Positions 19,979 to 30,160 of a stretch of 64,000 nt of DNA are shown in pieces (positions within the stretch are counted from its first letter, which is position 1; every line of letters begins with the position of its first letter). The notes beneath the pieces are model-generated. The model saw only the letters and a list, made by a program, of their open reading frames with translations, was not told the origin of the DNA and did not search any database. The translations under genes and the position numbers were made by a program. The DNA is from Methanobacterium bryantii. GTDB lineage: Archaea > Methanobacteriota > Methanobacteria > Methanobacteriales > Methanobacteriaceae. The DNA lies in the NCBI RefSeq assembly GCF_002287175.1, contig NZ_LMVM01000001.1, positions 558,001 to 622,000 of the forward strand, read 5' to 3'.

Positions 19979-20035
19979 GGTGGCCTCTATGATTAATTTT
20001 TTAAAATGATAATTTTCACAGGATTAGTTTTATAT

Positions 20036-21286
20036 TTATTTAATTTTGAGTTCTTCTGCCAGTCGTTTTTGAGCAGCCAATTTATCAGTATTTTTAAGCT
20101 CTAAAACACGGTCAATTACTCTTTTTGATGCTTTACCATTGTCTTTCCTGTTATATTTATGGCGGAAGGCATTATATTTATCATTATACAAACCTGGATC
20201 GTATCCTTTTATATCAGTAATTAGCTCTTCAGTTGTCTTTGAAATTGGCCCTGGGATCTCTTCAACAACGTTGGAATAGAATCCTCTGAGTTCATCACGA
20301 TAAGACTCTAGATCATACATAAAGAAGAACATGGGCCTGTTTAAGATACTGTAATCGAACATCACTGAGGAATAATCTGTAATTAACATGTCTGAAACCA
20401 GATATAAATCTGCTATATCTTGATCTGCCCCAAATGTGTAGACAAAATCTTTGTAATTTGACCAATCAATATCTTCCATAACTAAATAATGATATTTGAC
20501 TATTATAATGTAATCACTGGATAATTTTTCCTTCAGGAGATCAAAATCCATAGCTGTGGCGAATTTATATATACTTCTTCTGTGAAACTCGTTATCTCTC
20601 CATGTGGGAGCATATAAAAGTACTTTTTTGTTTTTAGGAATACTTAAATCGTCTTTTAATTTGTTTATATGTTTTTTAGTATTATTGTTAACCAAAATGT
20701 CATTTCTAGGATAGCCGTAAGTCCATATTTCTTTATTTGGGGCTAACTCTTTAGAAAATGCAAATGCACTTTTAAATATCTCTGTTGAGAATTCATTTTG
20801 GGAGAGAAGGAAATCCCATTTCCTGGAATCTTGATAAATATTACGTTTATAAGTCTCTATATCTTCCTTACCTGCCATAAAAACATTATCCATATCTAAT
20901 CCCAATTTTTTAAGGGGTGTGCCGTGCCAGGTTTGTATATAATAACATTGTTCCCTTTTCTGGATATGGGGAGGATCTCGTGTATCAAATACCCATATTT
21001 TGGCCCTTGCCATGTAATAGTAATATTTTATTCTTGATCTTTTTACTTTTAAAGTGTTTCCTGGAATTTTAGTATTCGTATCTTCCAGTATCCAGATGCA
21101 TTTCAGTTTTTTATCCAGGCCCTGTTTAACCATTTCCTCATAAATGTGTTTAGGGTTTCCACTGTAATTACGCCCCATGTTACTTTCAAAGATAATTAAA
21201 TCGTTATTTAGGGGTAATTTCCTGAAAAGAGTGTAACCTGGTAAAATCAGGTACTTTTTAATGATTTTTTTAATACTTAAATTCAT
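20036..21286 (-). CDS. TagF-like glycerophosphotransferase family protein
   Basis: A TagF-family protein of 416 residues from the ATG at 21286. An in-frame GTG at 21295 is less likely because GTGAT there serves as the ribosome-binding site. Motifs seen: ESNMGRNYSGNPKHIYEEM, WHGTPLKKLGLDMD, APTWRDNEFH, VKYHYLVMED, and ITDYSSVMFDYSILNRPMFFF. The two family histidines are intact, so it should be active. It differs from its neighbour at 18788 by a lysine-rich C-terminal tail of about 20 residues that could bind anionic membrane or polymer. It lies in the same minus-strand run. Confidence 0.88.
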   Translation of the reverse strand: MNLSIKKIIKKYLILPGYTLFRKLPLNNDLIIFESNMGRNYSGNPKHIYEEMVKQGLDKKLKCIWILEDTNTKIPGNTLKVKRSRIKYYYYMARAKIWVFDTRDPPHIQKREQCYYIQTWHGTPLKKLGLDMDNVFMAGKEDIETYKRNIYQDSRKWDFLLSQNEFSTEIFKSAFAFSKELAPNKEIWTYGYPRNDILVNNNTKKHINKLKDDLSIPKNKKVLLYAPTWRDNEFHRRSIYKFATAMDFDLLKEKLSSDYIIIVKYHYLVMEDIDWSNYKDFVYTFGADQDIADLYLVSDMLITDYSSVMFDYSILNRPMFFFMYDLESYRDELRGFYSNVVEEIPGPISKTTEELITDIKGYDPGLYNDKYNAFRHKYNRKDNGKASKRVIDRVLELKNTDKLAAQKRLAEELKIK

Positions 21287-21416
21287 AGTTATCACGAATA
21301 GTTAAATCAGTTTCTTATCTATAAAAATGGTCTTATAGTAAATATAATATTCTTAAGTTACAATAGAAGTGAACCCTTAAATTTTAGTAAAATAATCATC
21401 ATTTAAAATGGAAGTG

Positions 21417-23903
21417 CTATTCTCCACATACTTCTTCATAAAACTGATTCATGGCTGTTTCATTGTATTTAACATAATCAAAAGGTTTACTGCTCATTCC
21501 TTCTTCAATGAATTTAATCATAGCTTCAGCTAATGCTTCTGCACTGTTGTCTACTAATTTTCCATAACCTCCTTGAAGAATTTTCCTAGGACCTGCAATA
21601 TCTGTTGATATCACGTTTTTACCTAAAACCAGTGCTTCTAATATTACAATACCTTGCCCTTCATAATTAGAAGAATGTACCATACAATCACATTTATCTA
21701 ACAGCCAGTAAGGATTAAATAAATTTCCCGTGAAAATAACATTATATAATATTCCAATATCATCTGCAAAATTAATTAGGCTTTCTTTTAGGGGACCGTC
21801 ACCAATAATATATAGTTTCACGTTGGTATGAGTTTTTAACACACTGGAAAATGCAGTTAACAATTTTTTATGATCCTTTTCTGGCGAAAGTCTTCCAACG
21901 GCTATAAAATTTACATTACTCTTTAAAGGAGCTGCTATTCCGTTTAAATCTACAAAAAAATCATCTTTAACATATTGGGTGAAATAATAGGGAGCACTGT
22001 TAACAGTAACGACTTTCCCTGAAGATGATTTTTTAATAATTGTATTATAATCTATTGAATTAGTGACATGGATGAGTTTATCATCTATATCCATACCATA
22101 TTCTTTAAAGTTCACAGAATTCTCTTGTTTACTGTCTTCTGATACTGTAATCAGCTTATCATAATATTTATAGAGATCAAATGTTACCGAAAGAGATTTA
22201 AATCTTAATTCGTATTCTCTGACCATATTGTTGTGTAAATAAATGCATTTTGTCTTTATATCACTCAATGCAAATAATAGTGTTATAATCTTATCATATC
22301 CTCCAAAGTCTACAAATATATCGAATCTTGTATTGCCAAGTAATCTTTTAATTTCGCGAATGTAAAGATCTTCAGGAATTTTATCGGTAATATCTTCTGC
22401 TATTCCATTTTTCATTATAAAATCGTGATAATAATATTCTCCTCGCAGGAAATTAAATCCATGAGACATATAAATTATATTTGCATTTTTGTTGAGTTTT
22501 TTAAGGTTAGTTTTAATATCTTCATAATGCTCGTTATTTTTACTTATTGGATAAACAAGAACTGATACATCATATTTCTCGTAATCAATATTATCTAATA
22601 AATTAGAGAAAGAAGATGTTATACCATTAGTTTTGAGTATACCTGGATAAAAAAGAATTTTCTTTTTAAGATTACGTGTATTGTCAGCATATTTTTCTAT
22701 TTTATTGAATATAGAATCAACAGCTCTTTTACAGGCATTTCCATCATCATTGTAACTAAATCTTTCAATGGCTATTGAATACTTGTTTTTATATTTCTTT
22801 GAAATGGATTTTATATCATTTATAGTATCCATTATTTCGTTAGCATTATGGCATAATGGGCCGGGTAACTCTTCTAAAGGGAGATATGAATTAAATTCAT
22901 CAATACGATCATCTATAAAATATATAATAGGTTTTTTAGTCTTTAAAAAATCAAAAGATATGCTGGAATTTGTTATTAATATATCTACAATAGATAAAAG
23001 CTCATTAATGTCAATGTCATCAGGGACTATCAAATCTTTTAATGAACCTGTAACGAATTTAGATAATTTCATGGGTAATTTAACAATAAATTTATATTTC
23101 CCATTCAGTTTATCTTTTAAAAATTCAATATTATTTATTAAATATTCTGTATATAATTCAGTATTTAACTTTTCATTTAATTGCGGGACATATAAAATAA
23201 CTTTATCTAATTTAGAAATGTTTAAAATGTCTTTGAGTCTAGTTTTGTCAGCAGTGTATAAAAAGTCTACTCTAGGATGGCCGGTATCAAGTATACATCC
23301 GTTAACTAGAGTATTTATGTCATAAGCTTTTAATAATTTGTCTATACTGTATCTGTTAGGATAGATCAAATAAGATGCATTTAATAAATTTCTCTGAATA
23401 CTTCCTTGTTTTGATATGTTAAGCTCATTGTCTTTACCTATGGCATTTAATGGTGTATCCGACCAGCAATTAACATAAACCTGGCCTTCTCTTCTAAAGT
23501 AATAATCTGGAAGTGTAGAATCGGATATAACATATTTTGATTTGGCAAGATATTTAATATGCTCTTTAGAGTTCTTTTTAACAAATTTAACGTTTTTATA
23601 TTTTTTATATTTGTTTATGATGCTATTATCACTTAAACGAGTAATGGACCATACATGTGTAAAACTACCATAATCTGGATTATTTAGTAGATATCTAAAT
23701 AATGCATAGGGATTACCCTCAATTGATTTTCCAGCTGAGGATTCATACAGGATCATTTTATTTATAAAGCTTTTTTTAGTGTATTTAGCAAAGTCACTGT
23801 ATTTTTTAAAGTTTTTATTGGAAAAATAGCGCCTGTAAAAAGCATTATACTCTTTAAATTTAGTGAAATCTTTTATTTTTTTTGTTAATTTGGAGATATT
23901 CAT
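21417..23903 (-). CDS. TagF-GT4 fusion with a degenerate TagF domain
   Basis: An 828-residue two-domain protein. Residues 1-400 have the TagF fold (ESSAGKSIEGNPYALFRYL) but the first catalytic box reads CWSDTPLNAIG instead of WHGTPLKxxG, the second reads VKLPMKL instead of KLHxxx, and the third reads ITNSSISFDF instead of ITDYSSxxFDF. Both family histidines and the Asp are therefore lost. Residues about 415-828 are a GT4 domain that looks intact: VGRLSPEKD, a glycine-rich IIGDGPL, and EGQGIVILEALVLGK with both glutamates. It likely works as a glycosyltransferase whose TagF part binds the polymer without catalysis. It is the sister of the gene at 23954, where decay is in the other domain. Confidence 0.85.
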   Translation of the reverse strand: MNISKLTKKIKDFTKFKEYNAFYRRYFSNKNFKKYSDFAKYTKKSFINKMILYESSAGKSIEGNPYALFRYLLNNPDYGSFTHVWSITRLSDNSIINKYKKYKNVKFVKKNSKEHIKYLAKSKYVISDSTLPDYYFRREGQVYVNCWSDTPLNAIGKDNELNISKQGSIQRNLLNASYLIYPNRYSIDKLLKAYDINTLVNGCILDTGHPRVDFLYTADKTRLKDILNISKLDKVILYVPQLNEKLNTELYTEYLINNIEFLKDKLNGKYKFIVKLPMKLSKFVTGSLKDLIVPDDIDINELLSIVDILITNSSISFDFLKTKKPIIYFIDDRIDEFNSYLPLEELPGPLCHNANEIMDTINDIKSISKKYKNKYSIAIERFSYNDDGNACKRAVDSIFNKIEKYADNTRNLKKKILFYPGILKTNGITSSFSNLLDNIDYEKYDVSVLVYPISKNNEHYEDIKTNLKKLNKNANIIYMSHGFNFLRGEYYYHDFIMKNGIAEDITDKIPEDLYIREIKRLLGNTRFDIFVDFGGYDKIITLLFALSDIKTKCIYLHNNMVREYELRFKSLSVTFDLYKYYDKLITVSEDSKQENSVNFKEYGMDIDDKLIHVTNSIDYNTIIKKSSSGKVVTVNSAPYYFTQYVKDDFFVDLNGIAAPLKSNVNFIAVGRLSPEKDHKKLLTAFSSVLKTHTNVKLYIIGDGPLKESLINFADDIGILYNVIFTGNLFNPYWLLDKCDCMVHSSNYEGQGIVILEALVLGKNVISTDIAGPRKILQGGYGKLVDNSAEALAEAMIKFIEEGMSSKPFDYVKYNETAMNQFYEEVCGE

Positions 23904-23953
23904 AGTTAATCGTTTCCAAGCTGTTATAGTTACTAAAGTTGATAGTGAAATAA

Positions 23954-26455
23954 TTAAAGATCAAAAACTTCATTATAGAAGTTTGACAATGTTTTTTCAT
24001 TATATTTAACAAAATCAAAGTGTTTTTGTTCATACCCGTTTTCTATAAACTGTATCATCCCTTTTGCAATGCTTTTTTCTGAATTTTGAACCATTATACC
24101 GTAACTATCTATAATTTCTTTTGAATTTGGATTATCTATCGTAATTAATGGTTTATCTAAAACTAAAGCTTGCATTAAAGAAATATTTTTGTCTGTATTG
24201 AATAACGATATAATGCAGTCGCATCTATTTAAAATCCAGAAAGGATTGCTTAAAGAATTAATGATAATTATTTTATTATTTAATCCTCTCTTTAATACCT
24301 GATTTTTTAAATAAAATTCTAACGATCCGTTTCCAATTATATAAAGTCTAATGTTCGGATACTTTGAATGAACACGGTTAAATGCATTAATTAATTTTGA
24401 AACTCCTCCTTTGTAAATAAGTTTTCCTAAAAATACAAAATTAACGTAGCTTTCATTAGGTAAAGCAATACCTGAGATTTTTATTTTTTTATCAGACATT
24501 TCATATTCTTCACAATGATAGTTTATATTATCAAAGGTCTTTATGTTATCTTTAGCTAACTCTAATATATTTTTATAATCAATAGGGCATTTTAATGGTT
24601 TAAATGCGTTTTTTAAATCTGGAAATTCATTAAATATGGTTTTATCAATTAAATCAGGATCTATAGAAGTAAATACTTTATCATAATACTTGTATACTGA
24701 AAATATTATTTTAATATTTTTAGCTACTTTCTGTTTATTACTGTAAAAGATGTTTGTATAATCATTGCATAAGTAATGTGAATAAATATATTTTCGTTTA
24801 AAGTTACCAAAAGCAAATAAAATAACTGATGTTTTTTGACTTCCTCTAAAATCTAATACTGAATCAAAGTTTGAAGTACCAAATAACCTTTTGGCTTCAT
24901 TTACATACAATTCTCGAGGAATATTTTTTTCAACAGTTTCATTGAATATTCCTTCTTCCATTAACCGATTATGCCAGAAGTAGTTGTGTAAAGAAAATCC
25001 AAAACCTCCAACTTTGTACAGTATTTTCACATCTTTAGAAAGTTTAAGAATATTTGTTTTGATGTCTTCGTGTGAAAATTGATCTAAAAATACATAAATA
25101 TCGTAATTTTGATAATCTAAATTAGTTACTAAATTAATGAAATCTTTAGTTACTTCATTATTTAATAAAGAACTAGGATATAACAAAAGTTTTTTTCTTT
25201 CATCTTTAATTTTATAGACTTCATTTTCAGGGAATGATGCATTATTGAATATTAAATCTGCAACCCTTTTAGAAGCATTTCCATCATCGTTAGGGGCAAA
25301 TTTCTTTGTGAAACTAGAATAAGTATTTACATATTTTTTCTGTATTGATTTTATATTCCTTAATGAATCAATTACCTCTTCTGAAGTTTCACATATAGGC
25401 CCTGGAAGTTCTTCTAAAGGTATGTATAATCCCCTTTCTTTAATATATTCATTTTTATCGTAACAAAAGAACAATACTGGTTTTTTAGTGCCTAAAAACT
25501 CAAAAAATACGCTTGAATAATCTGTTATCAATATGTCTGTTATTGATAACATCTCATTTATTTCTAGATGATCAGGTATGGCTATTTTTTTCAGCTCTGG
25601 ACTGGCAAAACTCATAGTATAAGTATGTAATTTTAGAAATAGGCGAAATTTGGGGGGTAAATTGCCCTTAATTTTGTTAATATGATCAAATATCTCATTT
25701 ACTGTATCATTTACAGAATTAGGTGATTTACCTCTCCAGGTCGGAGCATATAATACTATTGTCTCATCATCATTTATTCCTAATAACTCTCTGAGCTTTC
25801 GTTTATCAGTATTAAACACGAAATCTACACTTGGATATCCTATATTGGCAATATAACCTTGATATAGTGTGTAAACATCATGTGACCTTAATAAAACATC
25901 TGCAGTATATTTATTGGAGTTTATTAAATAGGAGGTGTGCAAGAAATTCCTTTGAACATTTTTATGATCGCTAGTGGTAGATTTTATATCTTTTCCCATA
26001 TATTTGAGTGGTGTACCATGCCATATATTAACATATATCTGATCTTCCTTTTTAATAAAATAATATGGGAATGTTGAATCATTTATTAAATATTTTGCGC
26101 TAGTAAGATACTTTAAATATTCTTTTGAGTTGTATAAAACAAATTTGACATTTTTATAAGAACTATATTTTTTGACAATACTGCTGTTTAAATCATTAGT
26201 TGACCATACATGTGTAAAATTACTATATGTGGGGTTATCTACAAGATATCTAAATAATGCATAAGGATTTCCATTAATTCTTTTGGCATTAGAAGACTCA
26301 TAAAGAATTACATTCTTTTTGACTTTTAATTTATTAAAATAATGATTGTATAAGCTATTTCTTTTGAAGTTGTCGTTTAATAAATATCTTCTAAAGAATC
26401 CTAATCTGATCTTTAAAAAATGTTTATTATCTTTAATAAGTTTGTTAAGTTGCAT
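23954..26455 (-). CDS. TagF-GT4 fusion with a degenerate GT4 domain
   Basis: The start is the ATG at 26455, preceded by GGTG, because MQLNKLIKDNK there aligns with the N-terminus of the sister gene at 23903; upstream in-frame codons to 26518 are probably leader. The TagF part is intact: SSNAKRINGNPYALFRYL, NIWHGTPLKYMGKD, APTWRGKS, LKLHTYT, and ITDYSSVFFEF. The C-terminal GT4 part keeps the fold (LYIIGNGSL) but its donor motifs have decayed: GKLIYKGG in place of GRLxxEKD, and DKNISLMQALVLDK in place of EGxGxxxxEALxxGK. It should transfer glycerol phosphate and use the GT4 part only structurally. It is the first gene of the minus-strand run. Confidence 0.85.
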   Translation of the reverse strand: MQLNKLIKDNKHFLKIRLGFFRRYLLNDNFKRNSLYNHYFNKLKVKKNVILYESSNAKRINGNPYALFRYLVDNPTYSNFTHVWSTNDLNSSIVKKYSSYKNVKFVLYNSKEYLKYLTSAKYLINDSTFPYYFIKKEDQIYVNIWHGTPLKYMGKDIKSTTSDHKNVQRNFLHTSYLINSNKYTADVLLRSHDVYTLYQGYIANIGYPSVDFVFNTDKRKLRELLGINDDETIVLYAPTWRGKSPNSVNDTVNEIFDHINKIKGNLPPKFRLFLKLHTYTMSFASPELKKIAIPDHLEINEMLSITDILITDYSSVFFEFLGTKKPVLFFCYDKNEYIKERGLYIPLEELPGPICETSEEVIDSLRNIKSIQKKYVNTYSSFTKKFAPNDDGNASKRVADLIFNNASFPENEVYKIKDERKKLLLYPSSLLNNEVTKDFINLVTNLDYQNYDIYVFLDQFSHEDIKTNILKLSKDVKILYKVGGFGFSLHNYFWHNRLMEEGIFNETVEKNIPRELYVNEAKRLFGTSNFDSVLDFRGSQKTSVILFAFGNFKRKYIYSHYLCNDYTNIFYSNKQKVAKNIKIIFSVYKYYDKVFTSIDPDLIDKTIFNEFPDLKNAFKPLKCPIDYKNILELAKDNIKTFDNINYHCEEYEMSDKKIKISGIALPNESYVNFVFLGKLIYKGGVSKLINAFNRVHSKYPNIRLYIIGNGSLEFYLKNQVLKRGLNNKIIIINSLSNPFWILNRCDCIISLFNTDKNISLMQALVLDKPLITIDNPNSKEIIDSYGIMVQNSEKSIAKGMIQFIENGYEQKHFDFVKYNEKTLSNFYNEVFDL

Positions 26456-26985
26456 TTTTGACACCGTATGTTTAATAGTTGTCGAATGACACACATATGC
26501 TTGTCTATAATTATACAATCCTTCTTTGATTTATTAATTATCAGATGAGTTAATTAATATTGATAATTAATAAGTATGGGTTTTTTAAAAACATATTTTG
26601 GATATAAATTGTAAATTTATTGAATTTATTTATAAATCATCCTAATATTTGTAATTAATATAAATTTTAAGGTGATGTTATTATAATTACATAAATATAT
26701 CTAAAAATTTATTTGATTGTTTATTAATGTTATAAAACAAGATATTATTTAAATTATGGTTTGTATTAATACGTGAGCATTGATTTATATTACATAATTA
26801 TGTCTTAAAATGTTTTGAAAATTATGAAATTAGATAATAACCCGAAAATAAAAAAATTAATATAAAATGTTAGTTTATATTTTCTTAAAATTTTTATAGA
26901 GAAAATTAATGTACAGATAATTATTTAAACTTGCAATTAACTATAATAGTTCTAAAATTTCTAACTATAAAAAAGGGATAATAAG
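26456..26985. other. AT-rich divergent promoter region
   Basis: About 500 bases between two divergent TagF-family transcription units, extremely AT-rich and without a credible ORF. It must contain promoters for both directions. The plus-strand gene at 26986 has AGGGAT just before its ATG. I see no convincing operator or structured RNA. Confidence 0.55.
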
Positions 26986-29900
26986 ATGAAAGAAGAATTA
27001 ATTATTGATTACACCAATGAATTATCTGTTAAATTTAAAGTTACACCCGACATTGAAGTTAAAGAAATAATTGTTGACATTTTTGGTGGAAAAAAGACAT
27101 ATAAACCCATTAAAAAAGGAGAATATTATACATTTAGCTTATCAAATTCTGTTTTTTTAAGGGGAATGCAGGGGATAATTCAATTCTATTTCTCTTTTAT
27201 TGACGAAAATGGCAGCTATAAAATAACCAATTTTGCCAGATTTAACAAGTTTGAAATGATTGGTGGCGGTATTAAAAATGTGAAAAATAACTACATAGTA
27301 CCACATCAGACGAGAAGTAGAAATTTTATTTTAATAGTAACAGATGACTTTAAAAAACAAAAACTAAATGTAATTAATTTTTTAACATCATTTAATTGCA
27401 ATAAAGAAAGTATAAACATAAATGGTGTTTTTAAAACCTTTTTACTGTCTGTTGATCAGATGGAGATTGGTATGGAAGGCCGTAAAACGTTTTCGAAATT
27501 CAGATCTAGAATTGATTTTAGTAAAATTCAAAGCAAATACAGTGATAATCTAGCTATTTCAACTGTTATTCCATTTGATACTTCTATCGAAGAAGATATA
27601 TATGATTTCTTTTTATACATACATCTGAAGGAAATACCAGAACCAGTAAAAATAAGATTTGGGCACACTCGGTTCTTGATGAGACAAAAAGTAAAAGATT
27701 ACGTTCTGAAATTTGATGAAGAAACAATATATATTACTCCTTACTTTACGTTTTCCGGCCAAAATTTGTCATTACACGTAGAAAGAATAAATAATGATGT
27801 AACAAAGAATATTGAAAATATTAAACAGAATAATAGGGAAGATATCTGGTTAATAGGTGAACAGCCCTACAAAGCACAGGACACCGGAAAAGCATTTTTT
27901 GAATATATCAGAAGAACACATCCTGAAAAGGAAGCTTATTATGTAATTGATTTTAATTCTCCAGAATATGAAAATGTCAAAGATCTGGGTAATATCATTG
28001 ATTACAGGAGTAAAGAGCACTTTGAAATGTGTTTAAAGGCCACCCATCTCATTGGTTCTCATCATATTGACTATCTGTACCCTATAAGAAACAAAGAATT
28101 TATTTCCAAAGTAAAGGCCAAAAAGATATTTCTACAGCATGGTGTTTTAGGCGTTAAAAATTTAGCAAACCTGTACCTGAACCAGAAAGAATTTTTTGAT
28201 GTGGACATGTTCTGCGTAAGTACAGAAAGAGAAAAACAAATAACTGTAGAAGATTTGAAGTTCTCTGAAGAACAGGTAAAGGTTACTGGACTTTCTCGTT
28301 TTGATTCTTTGTTTAAAAATGATATTGAGGTTAAAAAACAGATATTGATAATTCCTACGTGGAGGGATTGGCTTCAAAATGTGGATACTTTTTTAGAATC
28401 AGAATACTACCAGAGGTATCAAAGTCTGATCTCAAATAAAGAATTTTTGGATATCTGCAGAAAGAATGATGTGGATGTTGTTTTTTGTTTGCACCCTAAT
28501 ATGCAGAAATACAGTTCATTCTTTAAAAGTGACGATGTTAAAATAGTTTTCCAGGGAGAAATCGATGTTCAATTACTAATAAAAGAAAGTATGTTGATGA
28601 TTACAGATTATTCCAGCGTTGCATTTGACTTTGCATTTTTAAATAAACCTGTGATATACTACCAGTTTGACCAGAAAAGGTTTTTGGGAAAAGCAGGTTC
28701 GCACCTTGATTTAGAAAGAGAATTACCTGGAACCATCATCAGCAATGAAGAAGAAATAACCAGTGTTTTCAACAAAATTGCTGAAAATGGCTTTAGAATT
28801 TCTGATGAAAATTTAAATCGGGTAAATAGCCTGTTGAAGTATAAAGATACTAGAAATTCAGAGCGTATTTTTAATGAAATAACCAACTTTAAATTTAAAA
28901 GGACATTAACAGAAAGAATAAAGCGAACAGAGAAATATAAAAAAGCGTTCAACTATTTCAGGAGAAATAGAGTTTATTTCCCATTAATGAAACTATTTTA
29001 TAAAATTTTCAAGCTGTTACCTTTAAAAGAGAGGTATGTATTTGAAAGCGGCGTTGGGGTTCAATATTCTGATGCACCTAAGGCATTATATGAAGAATTA
29101 ATGAGAATAAAACCTGATGCAGAATGTGTATGGTTTTATAATAAGACCTCATTTATTCATCCCATGAATACAAAAGTCGTCAAGCGTTTATCCCTGGGGT
29201 ACTATTACTACCTGGCCACGTCTAAATACTGGATCAACAATCAGAATTTTCCAAGTTATATAACAAAAAGAAAAGGAACTACCTATCTGCAGACATGGCA
29301 TGGAACTCCGGTTAAGAAAATGCTATTTGACCTTAAAGAAATCTACGGCCGAGAAAAAGGTTACGTGCAGCGCGTTGAAAATGCAAAAAACCAATGGAGT
29401 TACTTGATTTCACAAAATAGTTATGCTACGAAACATTTTAGGACCGCATTTAGATACAATGGTCCTATTTTAGAAGAAGGATACCCTCGAAACGATATTT
29501 TAATAAATAATCCTGAAAAGGAATTAATAATTAATAAAATCAGGCATGCTTATTCAATATCTCCCTCTAAAAAAATTATTTTATATGCTCCAACATTCAG
29601 GGATAATGCAAAAGTTGAAAATAAATTTGAATCAGACATTAAAATAGATTTTAAAGAGTTTAATGATAGATTTGGAGAGGAATATATTCTTTTATTGCGC
29701 ATGCACGTTACGGTAAGTTCAGATATTGAGATTCCTGAAGAATATAAGCACTGTATAATTAATGTATCATCGTATCCAGATATACAGGAACTCTACTTAA
29801 TGACAGATATTTTAATTACTGATTATTCATCAGTATTGTTTGACTTTGCTGTATTAAAACGCCCTATGATATTTTATGCTTATGATCTTGAAGAATACAA

Positions 29901-30120
29901 AAATGATATAAGGGGAGCGTACCTTGACTATGAAAAAGAAGTTCCAGGTAAAATTGTTAAGAACCAAAATGAACTGTTCCATGCAATAAACAATATTGAA
30001 GAACTTAAAAGTGAATATAGAGACAAATTAAGCAAATTTAAGCAAAAATATGCCCCATTAGATGATGGAAACGCTGCAAAAAGGATTGTAAAGAAAATTT
30101 TATTACAGAGTCATAAATAG
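26986..30120 (+). CDS. Tandem double-TagF protein
   Basis: A 1044-residue protein with two TagF-type catalytic domains after a beta-rich N-terminal region (about 1-260). The first domain (about 285-620) has FLQHGVLGVK instead of WHGTPxK, then IIPTWRDW, FCLHPN and ITDYSSVAFDFAFLNKP. The second (about 670-1044) has the standard ESGVGVQYSDAPKALYEEL, TWHGTPVKK, APTFRDN, LRMHVTV and ITDYSSVLFDFAVLKRP. All catalytic histidines are kept. The arrangement recalls bifunctional Tar polymerases, where one enzyme makes two kinds of phosphodiester link, though here both halves belong to the same family. It could alternate two polyol phosphates. It stands at the head of a plus-strand unit with the TagE-like gene at 30161. 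Confidence 0.85.
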   Translation: MKEELIIDYTNELSVKFKVTPDIEVKEIIVDIFGGKKTYKPIKKGEYYTFSLSNSVFLRGMQGIIQFYFSFIDENGSYKITNFARFNKFEMIGGGIKNVKNNYIVPHQTRSRNFILIVTDDFKKQKLNVINFLTSFNCNKESININGVFKTFLLSVDQMEIGMEGRKTFSKFRSRIDFSKIQSKYSDNLAISTVIPFDTSIEEDIYDFFLYIHLKEIPEPVKIRFGHTRFLMRQKVKDYVLKFDEETIYITPYFTFSGQNLSLHVERINNDVTKNIENIKQNNREDIWLIGEQPYKAQDTGKAFFEYIRRTHPEKEAYYVIDFNSPEYENVKDLGNIIDYRSKEHFEMCLKATHLIGSHHIDYLYPIRNKEFISKVKAKKIFLQHGVLGVKNLANLYLNQKEFFDVDMFCVSTEREKQITVEDLKFSEEQVKVTGLSRFDSLFKNDIEVKKQILIIPTWRDWLQNVDTFLESEYYQRYQSLISNKEFLDICRKNDVDVVFCLHPNMQKYSSFFKSDDVKIVFQGEIDVQLLIKESMLMITDYSSVAFDFAFLNKPVIYYQFDQKRFLGKAGSHLDLERELPGTIISNEEEITSVFNKIAENGFRISDENLNRVNSLLKYKDTRNSERIFNEITNFKFKRTLTERIKRTEKYKKAFNYFRRNRVYFPLMKLFYKIFKLLPLKERYVFESGVGVQYSDAPKALYEELMRIKPDAECVWFYNKTSFIHPMNTKVVKRLSLGYYYYLATSKYWINNQNFPSYITKRKGTTYLQTWHGTPVKKMLFDLKEIYGREKGYVQRVENAKNQWSYLISQNSYATKHFRTAFRYNGPILEEGYPRNDILINNPEKELIINKIRHAYSISPSKKIILYAPTFRDNAKVENKFESDIKIDFKEFNDRFGEEYILLLRMHVTVSSDIEIPEEYKHCIINVSSYPDIQELYLMTDILITDYSSVLFDFAVLKRPMIFYAYDLEEYKNDIRGAYLDYEKEVPGKIVKNQNELFHAINNIEELKSEYRDKLSKFKQKYAPLDDGNAAKRIVKKILLQSHK

Positions 30121-30160
30121 GGTCATATTTTTATAATTAAATAAACTAAAATGTGTTAAT

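Noticed and set aside
22768..23325. A 185-codon plus-strand ORF opposite the TagF-GT4 gene
   Set aside because: It is a shadow of the minus-strand gene: its amino acids are the mirror of that gene's codons and it lacks a ribosome-binding site.
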